A stretch of DNA of 64,000 nucleotides from contig CM077643.1 in the NCBI GenBank assembly GCA_039707465.1, positions 200,347,605-200,411,604 of the forward strand, read 5' to 3'. Each line of letters begins with the position of its first letter. Position 1 is the stretch's first letter. Of this stretch, positions 46,771 to 58,125 are shown piece after piece. The translations under genes were made by a program, and so were the position numbers. The stretch is from Rhabdophis nuchalis (Eukaryota; Chordata; Lepidosauria; Squamata; Natricidae). The notes beneath the pieces were generated by a model. The model was not told where the DNA came from. It made no database searches and saw only the letters and a program-made list of their open reading frames with translations.

Positions 46771-47469
46771 ACTACTCCTTTGTTGATCTGGAACCAGCTT
46801 TTTTGGTCAGGTTATATTTAATCTGTGGCTTCCTGAGTTGTGTATGAAAGTGAGTTGGACAGTACCTAAATTTGATAAATAAAAATATAAATATAAATAG
46901 GTTTCACAATGAGATCTTCTGAGTACAACAAATTTCATTTTACTAAGCACATTCCACAGCTTGACACCAGTAATGCAAAAGGCCTTTCTATAATCTGTGA
47001 AGCGTGTACTGATTTCCTTTTGGTGTTCTTTGGCTTTCTCCATTATCCAGCATGCATCATCAATAATGTTGATTATTCTTTGGACTTTTCTAAAACATCT
47101 GACATCTGCCTTAAAATGGAAATATTATTTTGCTAGCATGTGAAACTAAGGATACTGTATTGTACAAATAATTTGCGCACTCTGTTAAGTTCAGATAAGG
47201 CAATTGGATCTTCTACACTAGTGACAGAACAAGAACTCTGTTGGACCACCTTTGTTCCCCAGCACTTCATTGGTCTGTCCATCCCATCTTTGCCATCTCA
47301 GACCAGCATTTTGCTTAATGATAAAAGCAATGTCAACCTGTTCTCTGTAGGATCTGCTTTTTCCCCTCTTTTTGAAAATGCAATCCATACACTGGATATC
47401 ATATCTGCCTAAGAACTCATATTCAGATCTATGAATGTAAATTCCTACACAGCTGGAATATCCAACATA
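46771..47469. other. Unique sequence, no gene seen
   Basis: Unassigned sequence with short chance frames on both strands. Confidence 0.3.
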
Positions 47470-47492
47470 CAGCCAGTCCTCAACTTTTTTAC

Positions 47493-47821
47493 AATACAAT
47501 AGCAGAGTTGGAAGGGACCTTGGAGGTCTTGTAGTCCAACCCCCTGCCCAGACAGGAAACCCTATACCATTTCAGACAAATGGCTATCCAAGATCTTCTT
47601 TAAAACTTCCAGGGTTGGGGCATTAACAACTTTTGGAGGTAAGCTGTTCCACTGGTTAATTGTTCTGTCAGAAAATTTCTCCTCTGTTCTAAGTTGCTTC
47701 TCTCCTTGATTAGTTTCCACCCATCGCTTCTTGTCCTGCCCTCAGGTGCTTTGGAGAATAGTTTGACTCCCTCTTCTTTGTGGCAAACCCTGAGATATTG
47801 GAAGATCATCAGTTGTTTCAT
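47493..47821 (-). mobile_element. CR1 LINE 3' fragment
   Basis: Plus strand AATAGCAGAGTTGGAAGGGA then AGTCCAACCCCCTGCCC. The antisense frame 47600-47821 encodes the CR1 C-terminal segment (NGWKLIKERSNLE-like, RRNFLT) with a frameshift near the end. Inserted in a T1 repeat. Confidence 0.9.
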
Positions 47822-48139
47822 GATTATTTGAAATTATGATGGATTGGGAAATGGTGCTTTACAATTCCATAAAGTACCCCCGATCATCATAAAATGGTAC
47901 GCTGCTCCACCTGCAGTCATGTGATCGCGATCTGGGTGTTTGGCAAACTGTTCGCACTTATGACAAGTTGCCAATTGTTTATCATCATGTGATTTGCAAT
48001 CTTCTCTGGCTTCCTTAGAAAATCAGTGGGGAAGCCGGCAGGGAAGTTTGCAAGCTATTGCCTCCTGCCAAAGGATTTCTCCTTCCCTCCATGCGGGAAT
48101 TGGGAGGGGGGTAGATCCTTTGTTGGGCTATAAAAACAA

Positions 48140-48420
48140 CACTTGGCTTTTTCCAGATCCCAGATTTTTTTCTGCAGTCCACTACCATAGTAGGGGAGGG
48201 AAACTCCTGACGTGGGTTGAAGGTCAAACCTTGGCTCCCGAAGATCTGAACTTTGTTTTTCTGATCCACTACAGGAGTTCTTTTCCACAAGCTGGGCCTG
48301 GATCTTCAAGTTCCAAGCTTTGTTAGTCATGGAGAGGAGGGGAAATCCTGTAGTAGATTGTGAAATGAAGCTTGAACTTAGAAAGTCTGAGCTCTGTTCC
48401 TGCTTCTCACCACAGGAGTT
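48140..48420. repeat. ~141-bp imperfect tandem repeat, two units
   Basis: Units at 48280-48420 and 48140-48279 (minus strand) share words such as GGAGTTC, GATCCAGA-like and GGGAAACTCCTG/GGGAAATCCTG. Translated on the minus strand both are open and each starts NSC and carries QSSD and W-x-L. It is probably coincidental openness of a satellite-like unit and not a gene. Confidence 0.45.
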
Positions 48421-48630
48421 CCTGTCCACCCATGGAGTGGAGCTGTCTGATTTCCCTCAGTAAGCAGCTCTTTTGCTTTATCCATTAATAACTTACATGG
48501 TCCCTTAACAATCACAACAGGGAGAGCCAAGGTTGCAGTCATTAAGTGAAGTGGCCACATGGGCATCTTAACAGTCAATTAACACAACAACTGAGATTCT
48601 GGTTCCAGTTGTGGTTGTAAGTTGAGGGCT

Positions 48631-50458
48631 TTTCCTTGCCCAAAGACAATAATTTTAAAATCTTATGAAGAACCTCTGAGAAGCTAAAAGTCTTTCGTTA
48701 CAATTTGAAAACATTGTCATTTTTCTTAATGTCAGGTTTGTACCCATTTATTATTTTGGTTGGGATTGGCTAGTTGGTTCCATAAATTGGTTCGTGAGTT
48801 GTAAGCTATAATCATCACAATTATGACAAATTACAGCTTGAACTATCTTGCTTTGCATGTAATGAGTCTCTCTCATATATTAGTTTCATTTTTTAAGTTG
48901 CATACTGAAATAAATGAACTTTTGCACGATATTCTAATTTTTCATGTTTCACCTGTATATCACATTGGAAGAGGACTACGATATATGCATTCCTTATATT
49001 GTGAGTGGTATATTCTCATTCATGATAAAATTCCATGCATCTGATTGAATGTCTTCCACAAAAGCTTAATCAATACATTGGTTTGTCTTTAAGGCGCCAC
49101 CAGATTTATTGCTGCTTATACTTTAACATATCATATGGCAACAGACTTCAGTTATTTTTGATACTATTAATAATCTTTTATGCTTCTCTCTCTTTTTTTG
49201 AGCATGCACTCTAAGGGAAAAAATGTTGTTCTTGATGTATATTCATAATATCTGTCTATTGATTGATCGGTCACCCTACTCACCTAGCTATCAAAATCTA
49301 CATACCTCCACTGCAAACCAACAGATTCAAGGAAACCAGCAAAGTGAATATAAATTACTTTACAAACTATCCCCAAGGTGTAACTTCAGTAAAATAATTA
49401 AGAGACTATTCGCTTTTTTAATAACACTGCAGCATAAATGTATTTTTCCTAGAGCTTCACTGAAGAGTCATCTCTTCTTCCCTATTGATTTCCCCATCAC
49501 GGAGTTTTCTGCTCCCAGCTGGCTTTGGTGTTTATTCTGTAATAGAGTAAATAGCTGCTTATATGCATGACAGACTTTAACGGTCTAACATCATTAATGT
49601 CATTCTGAAGCATTTACTAGTATTGAAGGGGGGGTAAGCATTCCTCAGAAGTATGAAAAGGCATATCAGCAGCAAGTGAGGTGGGTTTATCTTTCTCCCA
49701 GATGAGAATTTACTAGTTGGGGAAAGAAGGAAAGGCAAAGAAAAGTTTCCAGTAATTACTTCCAACAGTAACATCATGAAATAATTAGGTGATCAATAAT
49801 AAACATGCTTCTTTTGTGACTATTGTTTTATTAAGGGCAACTGTGAGCCTAGTAAGTCATCTCCGCTACTGCAGCAGGTTTTTCAAATCAGGTGAAACTG
49901 CCCTGCCTTATGTTTTAGCTTCTTAGATACAGTGCAAATTTTAGATGTGCATTGTTTCAGCATTTTTCAGTCTTTGCATCTTGCCTTGTGGAATTACACA
50001 GTCAGAGGCATTCTAAATAGTTAATGACCCTTTTTTATCTGCAAGTGCAGCTTTTTGTGTCATTCATTACCACAGTGACTGGCCAAGCTGTAGTACAATT
50101 AAATGAGCAGCATGTTAAAATAAACACATTTCTAGCAGAAAAATATTAAGGATACCTTCCCAGTGATATGGAAATATTTTGGTAGGGTGAGTGGACTTGG
50201 TAGCCTTAGTTGGTCATTATGCTCTTCTGGTCAATTTCTTACCACATCCTGGGCTTCTATGTATCCCACTAACCTACCCTTTATGACTAAGACAGTGGAT
50301 GGCATAAAGGTTGACCAGAATGGGACACTGGGGGAAGAAGCATGGCTAGCAAACATGGCGCCACCTTGAGTGCAATTGCTCTTAATCATATAGCAATAAT
50401 GCCCCATTGTTTTGTATTGCAGTATTCTATTCTGTTTCTTTTCCAATGTTCAACACCA
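48631..50458. other. Mostly unique; candidate conserved block 49780-50160
   Basis: A short stretch at 49055-49125 (GTCTTTAAGGCGCCACCAGA) resembles a retroelement tail known from reptiles. The 49780-50160 part is low-repeat with ATTAAT, TTAATG and AATTAAATGA words. No exon is recognised. Confidence 0.4.
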
Positions 50459-50462
50459 CAAT

Positions 50463-50481
50463 AGTCATCATCATCATCACC

Positions 50482-50513
<32 letters not shown>

Positions 50514-50535
50514 CACCATTATCATTATCAACATC
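50463..50535. repeat. (ATC)n microsatellite
   Basis: A run of CAT/ATC triplets with periodic CAC interruptions. It gives a poly-His open frame on the plus strand (50412-50648), which is not a gene. Confidence 0.95.
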
Positions 50536-51965
50536 ACATGTACATTTGTGTCTCCATTTTTGTAGAACAGCTCAAGGTAGCAGACATACAGCACATCTTA
50601 TTGGTTTTTCCATCAAAAATGTTTTTAATTTCACATCAAACCTTTTAGAAGCTTTAATTTTTCTAGAGGAACTTTCCTGGAATGCTTTTATTGCTATAGC
50701 AAATTTCTGTTAGCTTAGCTCCACAAAGCACTTTGAAAATCAACAGGATGACCACAATAGAGAATGAGAAATGGCCTTGGGTCTGAGGCTGATTTTAACC
50801 CAAGAGTGATGGGTTGAAATTTATTTCAAATATATTTGTAAGAATTACCTAAGGAAATTACAAAGGAGAAGGACAAAAATAATTAGCAAAAATCTTCTGC
50901 CTAACAAACTTGGTATTTTTAGTCTTCTGGAAGTAGCATTCCTGTTGCTTATTTGAATCCCACGACTGCCTGAAGCTATTATATTATTTCTTCTTTTTTT
51001 CCCGGAAAGGGGCATAATGCTGAAAAAAATCATTGGAAATGTAGGAAGTTTATGAAAATTATAATGATGTGGAAAATTACAAATGATGCATAAGGGTTGT
51101 TTATTTTAATTTTGAATATTTGGGGGGAAATGTATGTCATACCATTTTTATCAAAACCAGCAGATGGCAGACACAGAGCCCACATCTATGATTTGAATTA
51201 TCATGAAATTGGAGGAGGTCAATAATCTTTCTGTCAATTCAATATTAGACATTTAGGTCTGGAAGAAAATGTAGGAGAAGCAGATGGGCCCAACCTAGGA
51301 AAAACAAATCCTGGCAAGATATTCCAAGTACAGCAAATCTTTTTTTCAAACTGGAAAACACTTTCCTAAAAAGCAAGAAAGAAGGTAGAAGACATTATAA
51401 CCAGGCAGGCATATAATAATTGCTGGATTATATTTGAAGCCAGCATTATCAGATACCTGCCCATAATATCACAGGATTCATATTGACAACTCCTACCGTT
51501 GTTGCTCATCCTTCTTATTATTGCTTTTTATCCACCCTCCCAAACAAGCCATCAATGGAAAAGACGAAGGAAGAACTAGGGCAGTAGCTTCCCCATGAAA
51601 AGTTTCTATGGAAATTCTCAATCATCCAGCTCATGATTTTCCAAAAGGCAACTTGGCTTGGATGAGAAATAAAACATTGTCAAAGGGGAAAAAATCAAGA
51701 AAGTCGAGTTGCCTTTTGGAAAAAGCACCTTTGGGTTCCCCATGAAAAGGCTGGCGCCAGAGGCAATAGCAACAGACATGAATGGGTTCTCCTCAATGTC
51801 CATCAAAATCTATGCAACCAGCTTCTCACTGTTCCATGAGTGAACTTCTAACAAAAAATGCTCATGGAGGGTAGAGACCATGACCAGAGAGGAGGGGCCA
51901 CAACTCACAGTAGACAATTGGAGTAGAGAAATCTGGCTGTATTGCAATAAAACAGAGATAGCACT
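50536..51965. other. Unassigned, with a Penelope-like terminal fragment
   Basis: At 51600-51740 the words TCAATCATCCAGCTCATG, GGATGAGAAATAAAACATTG and TCAAGAAAGTCGAGTTGCC look like the termini of Penelope-like elements. An 18-bp arm (about 51637) recurs inverted at about 51705. Otherwise unique AT-rich sequence. Confidence 0.4.
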
Positions 51966-52170
51966 ACTTATTATTTATTTTATTTTATGTATTATTTCAA
52001 TTTATAAACCGCACCCTCTCCCCGAAGGGACTCGGGGCGGTGCACAGGAAATTAAAAAGCATATAAACATAACAATTATAAATATTTAAAACCCAATTAA
52101 ATAAACTATCACCCTGCGCTAAAATCTTAAAATCCTTAAAACTATTTCCCCTTAAAATCCTGATTAAAAC
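51966..52170 (-). mobile_element. L2-clade LINE, 3' UTR only
   Basis: Begins with a TTATTTATTTTATTTTATG tail and holds the L2 3' block CCGAAGGGACTCGGGGCGGT and AAACCCAATTAAATAAAC. No coding sequence is included. Confidence 0.85.
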
Positions 52171-52239
52171 AATTTGAACTTCAGACTGAAGGCTTGAGTT
52201 GGCATGTCAGAAAAAAAAACTACTTAGAATACTTAGAAA

Positions 52240-53235
52240 AAAATGATAAGTGGAAAGTGGAAATCCTGCTTGATAGGAAGAAAGATAGAGGAAGTCTAGA
52301 CATCACAGTTTATCACAAGGCCACCAACACTCACACATTCTGAATTTCAACAGCAACCATCCATTGTCACACAAAAAGAGTTGCATCAGAACACCATATG
52401 ACAGGGTGAGAACCCACTGTAGTACCCAGCAAGCCAAGCAGCTGGAGAGCAAGTACCTGCATGAACAATTCAAGCAGAATGGGTACCCCAATCATTCATT
52501 ACAAGATGCAGTACCTGCACAACATGGTGTGGAGAGAAGGAAAGAAACAAGGTAGAAGACCAATCACAAAGCAACGCCCTGCCATGTATCAAAAACATTT
52601 CGGAAGCTGTAGAACGCAACTTCTAAGATCTGCAAGAGGGTACGGCACACTGTCCAGAGGAAACCATATGAGGACAAATAGTGCATTGTAAAGAACACTT
52701 GGAGGTGGGAGATACTTTCAGTGTAATCTATTGAATCCCCTACATGGATTGCCTCTGTGACTATGTAGGACAGACAGGCACCAGATTGCAAGAACACAAG
52801 TGAGCTGTCAGATGAGGAGACCTGAACTTATGTGTAGCCTCACATGGCAATAAACAAGAACACACATTCAACTTTGCAGCTACTAAGATTGTTGGATGAG
52901 CAGGCACAAAAACAGTAGGGAAGTAATTGAAGCCTGGGAAACAGGTCCCTCATCAGTCAAAAGGAGTGCTGATTTACCACCAGCCTATCAAGCACTTAGA
53001 AGGTGAGGGTTTAGCAGCACAAGCAAAAGACAGCCAACGATTTAAAAGCTACCCAGCAACACACCCCAATTAACATCTAAAAAAACCACTTACAACAGAC
53101 ACTTATAAATACCACGCAGAGAATAATACACACTCTAATAGAGAGAAGTTCCCTGAAGATGGGTTCCAGCATAAGTCTGAAAGTTCAGAAGCCAAAACCT
53201 TCCGGGCCCTGTGACCAACCCAGATGGATCCTGCA
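52240..53235 (+). pseudogene. Penelope-like element remnant (C-terminal RT and GIY-YIG-like)
   Basis: Scattered frames show LLDRKKD-x-GSLDITVYHKATNT near 52270 (reverse-transcriptase end), and IPYMDCLCDYVGQTGTRLQEHK around 52728-52800, which fits the GIY-YIG nuclease core of Penelope-like elements (YVGQTG). Then REVIEAWETGPSSVKRSADL, SLPPAYQAL-type sequence and a terminal GAAGATGGGTTCCAGCATAA block. Stops and frameshifts are frequent, so it is dead. Penelope-like elements lack the usual LINE endonuclease and use this one. Confidence 0.72.
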
Positions 53236-53298
53236 GCTAGAGGATATTATGCATTCCTGCCCTCAAGAAATGATCTGTGGGCTGCTCTTAAACTAAGG

Positions 53299-53595
53299 CA
53301 GGGGTGTCAAACTGGATTTCTTTGAGGGCCAGATCAGCATGGTAGTTGTCCTCTGCAGGCTAATGGGGGAGGAGACGGGACAGACAGCATATGGGACAGA
53401 CACCTCCTGAAGCATTCTGATGGCCAAAATGGGTGCAGGAGGCATAGAGGGGGCCACCGCATCCTGTTACACTGCTAGCCAATTTTCGGCAGCAGAGACA
53501 CCATGGACTGGTTCTTTGCTATTTCCAGGCTGGCCTTGTGGATCAGCTCTAAGCACCCCGTGGGCCGGATCTGACCCACAAGCCTTGAGTTTGTG
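53299..53595. mobile_element. hAT element, 297 bp
   Basis: Starts CAGGGGTGTCAAACTGG and ends CTTGAGTTTGTG, with flanks AACTAAGG and CACTAGGG (6 of 8). The interior is GC-richer than its surroundings and has no transposase. Confidence 0.72.
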
Positions 53596-53603
53596 CACTA
53601 GGG

Positions 53604-54084
53604 CAACATGCTCCTATGGATCAGCAGGGCCTGCAAAAAATACATGGGAAAGATAGACATCATTAAGAATTATGAATGGAGAAAAGTATCATAGTTTATT
53701 AAGCTAGGTCACCAGCATAAAAATGTTGACGTGTTAATGTTTTATGACAACAGACAAGGGACTTCTAAACGTAGTACAGGTAGTCCTAAATTTACGACCA
53801 CAGATGAGCCCAGAATGGGTGGTTAAGCAAGGCATCCATGCGATTTACTTGCTTATCACACAATTCTGGCTTTCCTCATTGTGATCATTAAACAACCCTG
53901 CAGATTTTTAAGTGGAGGCCCTGGGACATCTGGCACCTTGCATCATCTCCCCTGCTCACACACTTCAGTTTTATAACTTCTTACCTTTTTGTGAATAAAA
54001 GTATACTTGTCAGTATCATAGAACTTCAGAAAACCATTTTACATTGCTTAAAGCTTTAAACTCAAATGAATCAGCTCAATATAC
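53604..54084. other. Unassigned, with a T1 repeat fragment
   Basis: 53770-53920 starts ACAGGTAGTCCTAAATTTAC, the T1 terminus, and continues with GTTAAGCAAGGC and CATTAAACAACC. The rest is unassigned. Confidence 0.5.
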
Positions 54085-54092
54085 ATATGCAC

Positions 54093-54227
54093 CAGAGGTG
54101 GGTGGCTCCCAGTTCGGCCCAGTTCAGGTGAATCAGTGGTAGCGGCAGCGGGAGGCTCCCCCCACCCACCTTGATGCTTCTGCACATGTGCAGAACCAGT
54201 AGTAAAAAATTTGGAAACCCACCATTT
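54093..54227. mobile_element. hAT MITE, 135 bp
   Basis: Starts CAGAGGTGGGTGGC and ends GGAAACCCACCATTT. The flanks ATATGCAC (54085-54092) and ATATGCAT (54228-54235) agree at 7 of 8. Confidence 0.8.
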
Positions 54228-54235
54228 ATATGCAT

Positions 54236-55309
54236 ATAAAAAGGTCCTGGATAATCACCTTGTCTTCTATGCAGTCTCAGCTTCATTCTACTCAGCCTTA
54301 TTGCAAACACAATATATGTGACCTGTTTTTGTCAAAACTTAATTAGCAGCAGGATTTTTGAAAAGACATACCTAGAGTATAATCTTTCAGGCCAGTCATG
54401 AGAACAGAGGTGTTCCTAGGAAGCATGTATTCTCTTCTTTCTGTGTATTATGTATTTTTCCCCTTAGACAAGCATTATCATCTATCTCTCGGAGGGCGGG
54501 AGGGAGGGAGGGAGGGAGATGAAAAGATATTTTCTGTACATAATAATCAGGTGACATATCAATTTTCACAGGGAAACCCTGTAATAAAATATAGGAGAAA
54601 AAAATAAAAATAAAATAAAAATAAAAATCAATTTCTTTTGCTCTGATTCTCTCTACAGAACAAGGGCAAATAAATTGCTCAGTGTTTAGTCATTAATCAG
54701 TGAAATCACCCAGACCTATGACTTGGTGAAGCCAAATATTTTATTTTCCATGAGAATACAGACAGAGACGTTATTCACACATCTACCCACCTTATACAGG
54801 GACAAAAAGCCCTGAGTCCCCAGGGTGACAAGTCACCCTCCAAAGTTGTGGCTTTGTCCCCACCAATCTTTTTCTAATGACGCCCTGGTGTGTAATTTTT
54901 AACTAACCAAAAGGGGGGAAATGTTTAATACATGCAATGTTGGTGTTGATTTAATTTAAATCAAACGTAGTTTTTTGTCCAGCCTCATCTCCTTGTAGGA
55001 CTGTTGCTTCTCAGTACAACACTCACAGCTCCAGTGTAGCGCTCACCTCCCCAAAAATATAAAATATGCATTTCTGGATTAGAAGAACTGCTCTCAAACA
55101 TAGAAAATATTCCCCTATTTGGAGAAATCTCATAAAGCTGTTGTTTTTTTAAAGAAAAAAAGCAGCTTGGACATGGCCCCTTTGGAAATACCACCTGGAG
55201 CATGATTTGAAACTGTTAATTTCTGGGATTAGCTTGAGGTGGGTGGCTCAGATCACTAAGGTTTGTTCTATATCCCATGGTTTTTTTTTTGGTTTTTTTA
55301 AATGGCATG
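54236..55309. other. Unique sequence with short (GGGA)n
   Basis: A (GGGA)n run lies at 54494-54518. An AATAAAATAAAAATAAAAA tail-like stretch lies at 54601-54628 with no recognised element next to it. No exon. Confidence 0.35.
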
Positions 55310-56161
55310 CAGTAATACAATAGTAGAATTGGAAGGGACCTTGGAGGTCTTCTAGTCCAACTCCCTGCCTAGGCAGGAAACCCTATACCATTTCAGACAA
55401 ATGGCTATCCAACATCTTCTTAAAGACTTCCAGGGTTGGGGCATTCACAATTTCTGGAGACAAACTGTTCCACTGATTAATTGTTGTCAGGAAATTTCTC
55501 CTCAGTTCTAAGTTGCTTCTCTCCTTGATTAGTTTCCACCCATTGCTTCTTGTTCTACCCTCAAGTGCCTTGGAGCAGGGGTCACCAACCTTTTTTGCAC
55601 CAGGGACCGGTTCATTTTAAAGAAAATTCTGCGGACCGGCTGGCCTAGAGGAGAAGGGGGGAAGGGGGAACAGGCGGCGCATGCACACGCGGGGGGGAGT
55701 CGGCTCTAGGGCAGTGGTGGGCAAACTTATTAGTCAATAGAGCCAAATATCAACAGTACCACTACTGAAATTTCTTTTGAGAGCCAAAAGGTGTGGCCTG
55801 TTTTGTGGGAGTGGCTCAGTGGTCATGTGACCCGGTGGGCGTGGCCAACTTGGAAAATGTGGTGAAACTCACTTAACGGTCTTGCTTAGCAACCAAAATG
55901 TTGGGCTCAATTGTGGTCATAAGTTCTTTCTTTCTTTCTTTATTTCTTCCATTTCTGGCTGGTCTTTGGTCTTCTGAAGATGGTAAAAATGAATTTATGG
56001 GCACTCGTTATATATAACGGCAGCCCATGACTCTTTGGGATGCTGGTTTGAATCCAGGAAATGACTCAGAGGATGTGATTTCTTTGAAATGACCACTGGG
56101 AGAAAAATAGATCTTTAACCTGGTTAACCAAACAGGTAGCTTGAGGTGGAAGGAAATAGGA

Positions 56162-56572
56162 AAATAGATTTCTTCCTTTCCTTTCCTTTCCTTTCCTTCC
56201 TTCCATTGCCTCCCTCCCCCTTCCTCCCTTCTTTCCTTCCCTCCCTCCTATTCTCCATACCTCTTTCTTTTTCTTTCTTTCTCTTTCTTTCCTTCCTTTC
56301 CTTCCTTCCTTCTTTCACCCCTCCCCCTTCTTTCCTTCACTCCCTCCCTCCCACCCTCCATTCATCTTTCTTTTTCTATTTTTCTTTCTTTCTCTTTCTG
56401 TTTTTTGTCTCTCTCTCTCTATCTGTCTCTCTCTCCTCCCTCCACCCATCTCTGTCACTGTGTGTGTGTGTGTGTGTGTGTGTCTGATTCCCTCTCTCCC
56501 TCCCTCTCTCTATTTCTGTCTCTCTAAGTCTGTCTCTCTGTGTGTCTCTCATTCTCTCCCTCCCCCCCCCCC
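56162..56572. repeat. Pyrimidine-rich (CTTT/CCTT/TC) tract with (TG)n
   Basis: About 400 bp of C and T runs inside the composite hAT, with a (TG)n run at 56460-56482 and a C-run ending near 56573. Spurious frames on both strands arise from it. Confidence 0.93.
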
Positions 56573-56623
56573 CCTGGGAAGCAGCAGAAGGGCCGGCATG
56601 TCAGCTGGGGAGGTAATGGCTGC

Positions 56624-56797
56624 CTCATCCCGCAGCGAGCGGAGGACCCGAGCCTGCGGCTACCTTAAGCACCGCTGAAGTCGTCCGGGCGCCACACGGG
56701 GCTGGAAGGGAGGTGGGTGTGCGGCGCCCGGATGGCTTTGGCGGTGCTTAAGGTAGCCGCAGGCTCGGGTCCTCCACCCGCTTGCTGCGGGATGAGG
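56624..56797. repeat. Inverted repeat with ~75-bp arms
   Basis: Left arm 56624-56697 and right arm 56719-56797 share CGCAG-GAGGACCCGAGCCTG and CTACCTTAAGCACCGC (in reverse on the right), about 90% identical by eye, spacer 21 bp. The GC-rich hairpin sits in the right part of the hAT element. Confidence 0.85.
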
Positions 56798-57569
56798 ACA
56801 CCTCCGGGTAGCCCTAGAAAGTGCACCATGGTGGCCATCATAAGGAGCTGGTGGAGGCGCGCTCGGCCATCCTCTGCCCAGGCGGCTGCTCCCTCCTTCT
56901 CCTCTCCAGCCCTGCGGCCCGGTTCCTATCAGGCCGCGGACCGGCACCCGTCCGTGGACCGGGGGTTGGGGACCTCTGCCTTGGAGAATAGTTTGACTCC
57001 CTCTTGTGGCAACCCCTGAGATATTGGAACACTGCTATGACATCTCCCCAAGTCCTTCTTTTCATTAAACTATTCCTATTATATGAATGAATGGCTTCCT
57101 ATTATATAAATGAATGCAGGAACAGACTTGATGGGAAGGGTGGGAATCTCTCTGACACATTTTCCTCCAAGTGAAATATTGCAGCTATCTTGCTCTGTGA
57201 CTCAGAGGCTCTTGGGGAAAAAAAACCTAAAAATCATTTCCAAACCGACAAAAGGGTGAAGTACCCCAATCCATGTTGTGATCAACCACTGATGTCATGA
57301 TAAACCTTTAATCATTATAGGACAGTCTAATTTAGAGACATTTTTATGAGGCTTTTGGGACATTCTTTACTTCATTCTTATTAAGAGATTCAACTCAAGC
57401 ATAGTTTACTCTCATTACCAAACCTTATTTACAACACATTTTGGGTTCAATTTTTGAATACTTGAGAAAGGTAACATCCTACAGTTATTTGCAGCTGGTA
57501 CTGACTTCACAAAGGTAGTTCTCATTGAATTACCACTTTCTTCGACGAAGAAATAAAGGAAGAATAAAA

Positions 57570-57735
57570 AAACCCTCCTGCCCATGCAGGGGGTTGGACT
57601 AGAAGACCTACAAGGTCCCTTCCAACTCTGCTATTGTATTGTAAGAATAGAATAGAATAGAATAGAATAGAATTTCTTTTTAGGTTGCTTCTCTCCTTGA
57701 TTAGTTTCCATCCATTACTTCTTGTTCTGCCCTCA
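57570..57735. mobile_element. Two CR1 3' fragments in opposite orientation
   Basis: A plus-strand 3' end (CCATGCAGGGGGTTGGACTA to the AATAGAATAGAATAG tail at 57646-57672) is directly followed by a minus-strand CR1 piece (AGGTTGCTTCTCTCCTTGAT, 57677-57735). The tail has about 5 AATAG units. Confidence 0.85.
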
Positions 57736-57777
57736 ATGCTGATTATAACAGTGCTGATTGATGAGACCTAAGACTGG

Positions 57778-58118
57778 TCCTTGTAGTTATGGACCTCACG
57801 GCATCCCTGTGGTCACATGGTCATGATTCAGGTGCTTGGCAACTGATTTGCAATGATAATACTTGCGGTATCCCAGGGTCATGTGATCACCATTTATGAC
57901 TTTCTCTGTCAGCGGCCCACAAGCAAAGTCAATGGAGAAGCCAGCAAGAGATTGCAAAGGATAACCATACGCCATCACATCTGGAAGGACTGCAACGGGA
58001 AGGGCCAGAATTGCTCCCGTAGATGCAGTCGCGTGATGTCACGCTTTACAACCATGTCACTTAGGGAGGGAATGGCCAGCCCCAATTACCACTGTAAAGC
58101 GAGGACTACCAGTATTTA
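57778..58118. mobile_element. TIR-type repeat (family T1)
   Basis: Contains ATGGTCATGATTCAGGTGCTTGG, AGTCAATGGAGAAGCCAGC, GTCGCGTGATGTCACGC and AAGCGAGGACTACCAGT at the right end. The order equals the copy at 42.5 kb. No coding frame. Confidence 0.62.
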
Positions 58119-58125
58119 TCATTAA

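Larger units (their letters stand above)
47470..48630. mobile_element. TIR-type repeat (family T1), split by CR1 and a tandem unit
   Basis: The left end ACAGCCAGTCCTCAACTT is followed by a CR1 insertion (47493-47821). T1 words resume at 47835-48060 (GTCATGTGATCGCGATC, CAGTGGGGAAGCCGGCAGG) and at 48460-48630 (GTTGTGGTTGTAAGTTGAGG). A ~141-bp imperfect tandem repeat occupies 48140-48420 in between. Confidence 0.55.
55576..56978. mobile_element. Composite hAT (Charlie-like) element, 8-bp TSD
   Basis: Outer ends CAGGGGTCACCAACC and GGTTGGGGACCTCTG are inverted repeats, with exact CCTTGGAG duplications at 55568-55575 and 56979-56986. Inside, a second hAT family starts at 55712 with CAGTGGTGGGCAAACTT and runs to about 56620. 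It matches the reverse complement of the element at 31361-32465 but lacks its other terminus. A 75-bp near-perfect inverted repeat follows (56624-56697 and 56719-56797). No transposase is seen. Confidence 0.88.
55310..57075 (-). mobile_element. CR1 LINE 3' part, split by a hAT element
   Basis: The antisense CR1 3' UTR begins at 55310 (ACAATAGTAGAATTGGAAGG) and continues to 55575. It resumes at 56979 with CCTTGGAGAATAGTTTGACT and ends near 57075. The gap is the hAT element 55576-56978, whose 8-bp duplication is CR1 sequence. Confidence 0.92.

Noticed and set aside
50412..50648. Frame with a poly-His run
   Set aside because: It is the (ATC)n repeat read in one frame.
56146..56487. Ser/Phe/Leu-rich 113-codon frame
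   Set aside because: Translation of a pyrimidine microsatellite tract inside a hAT element.
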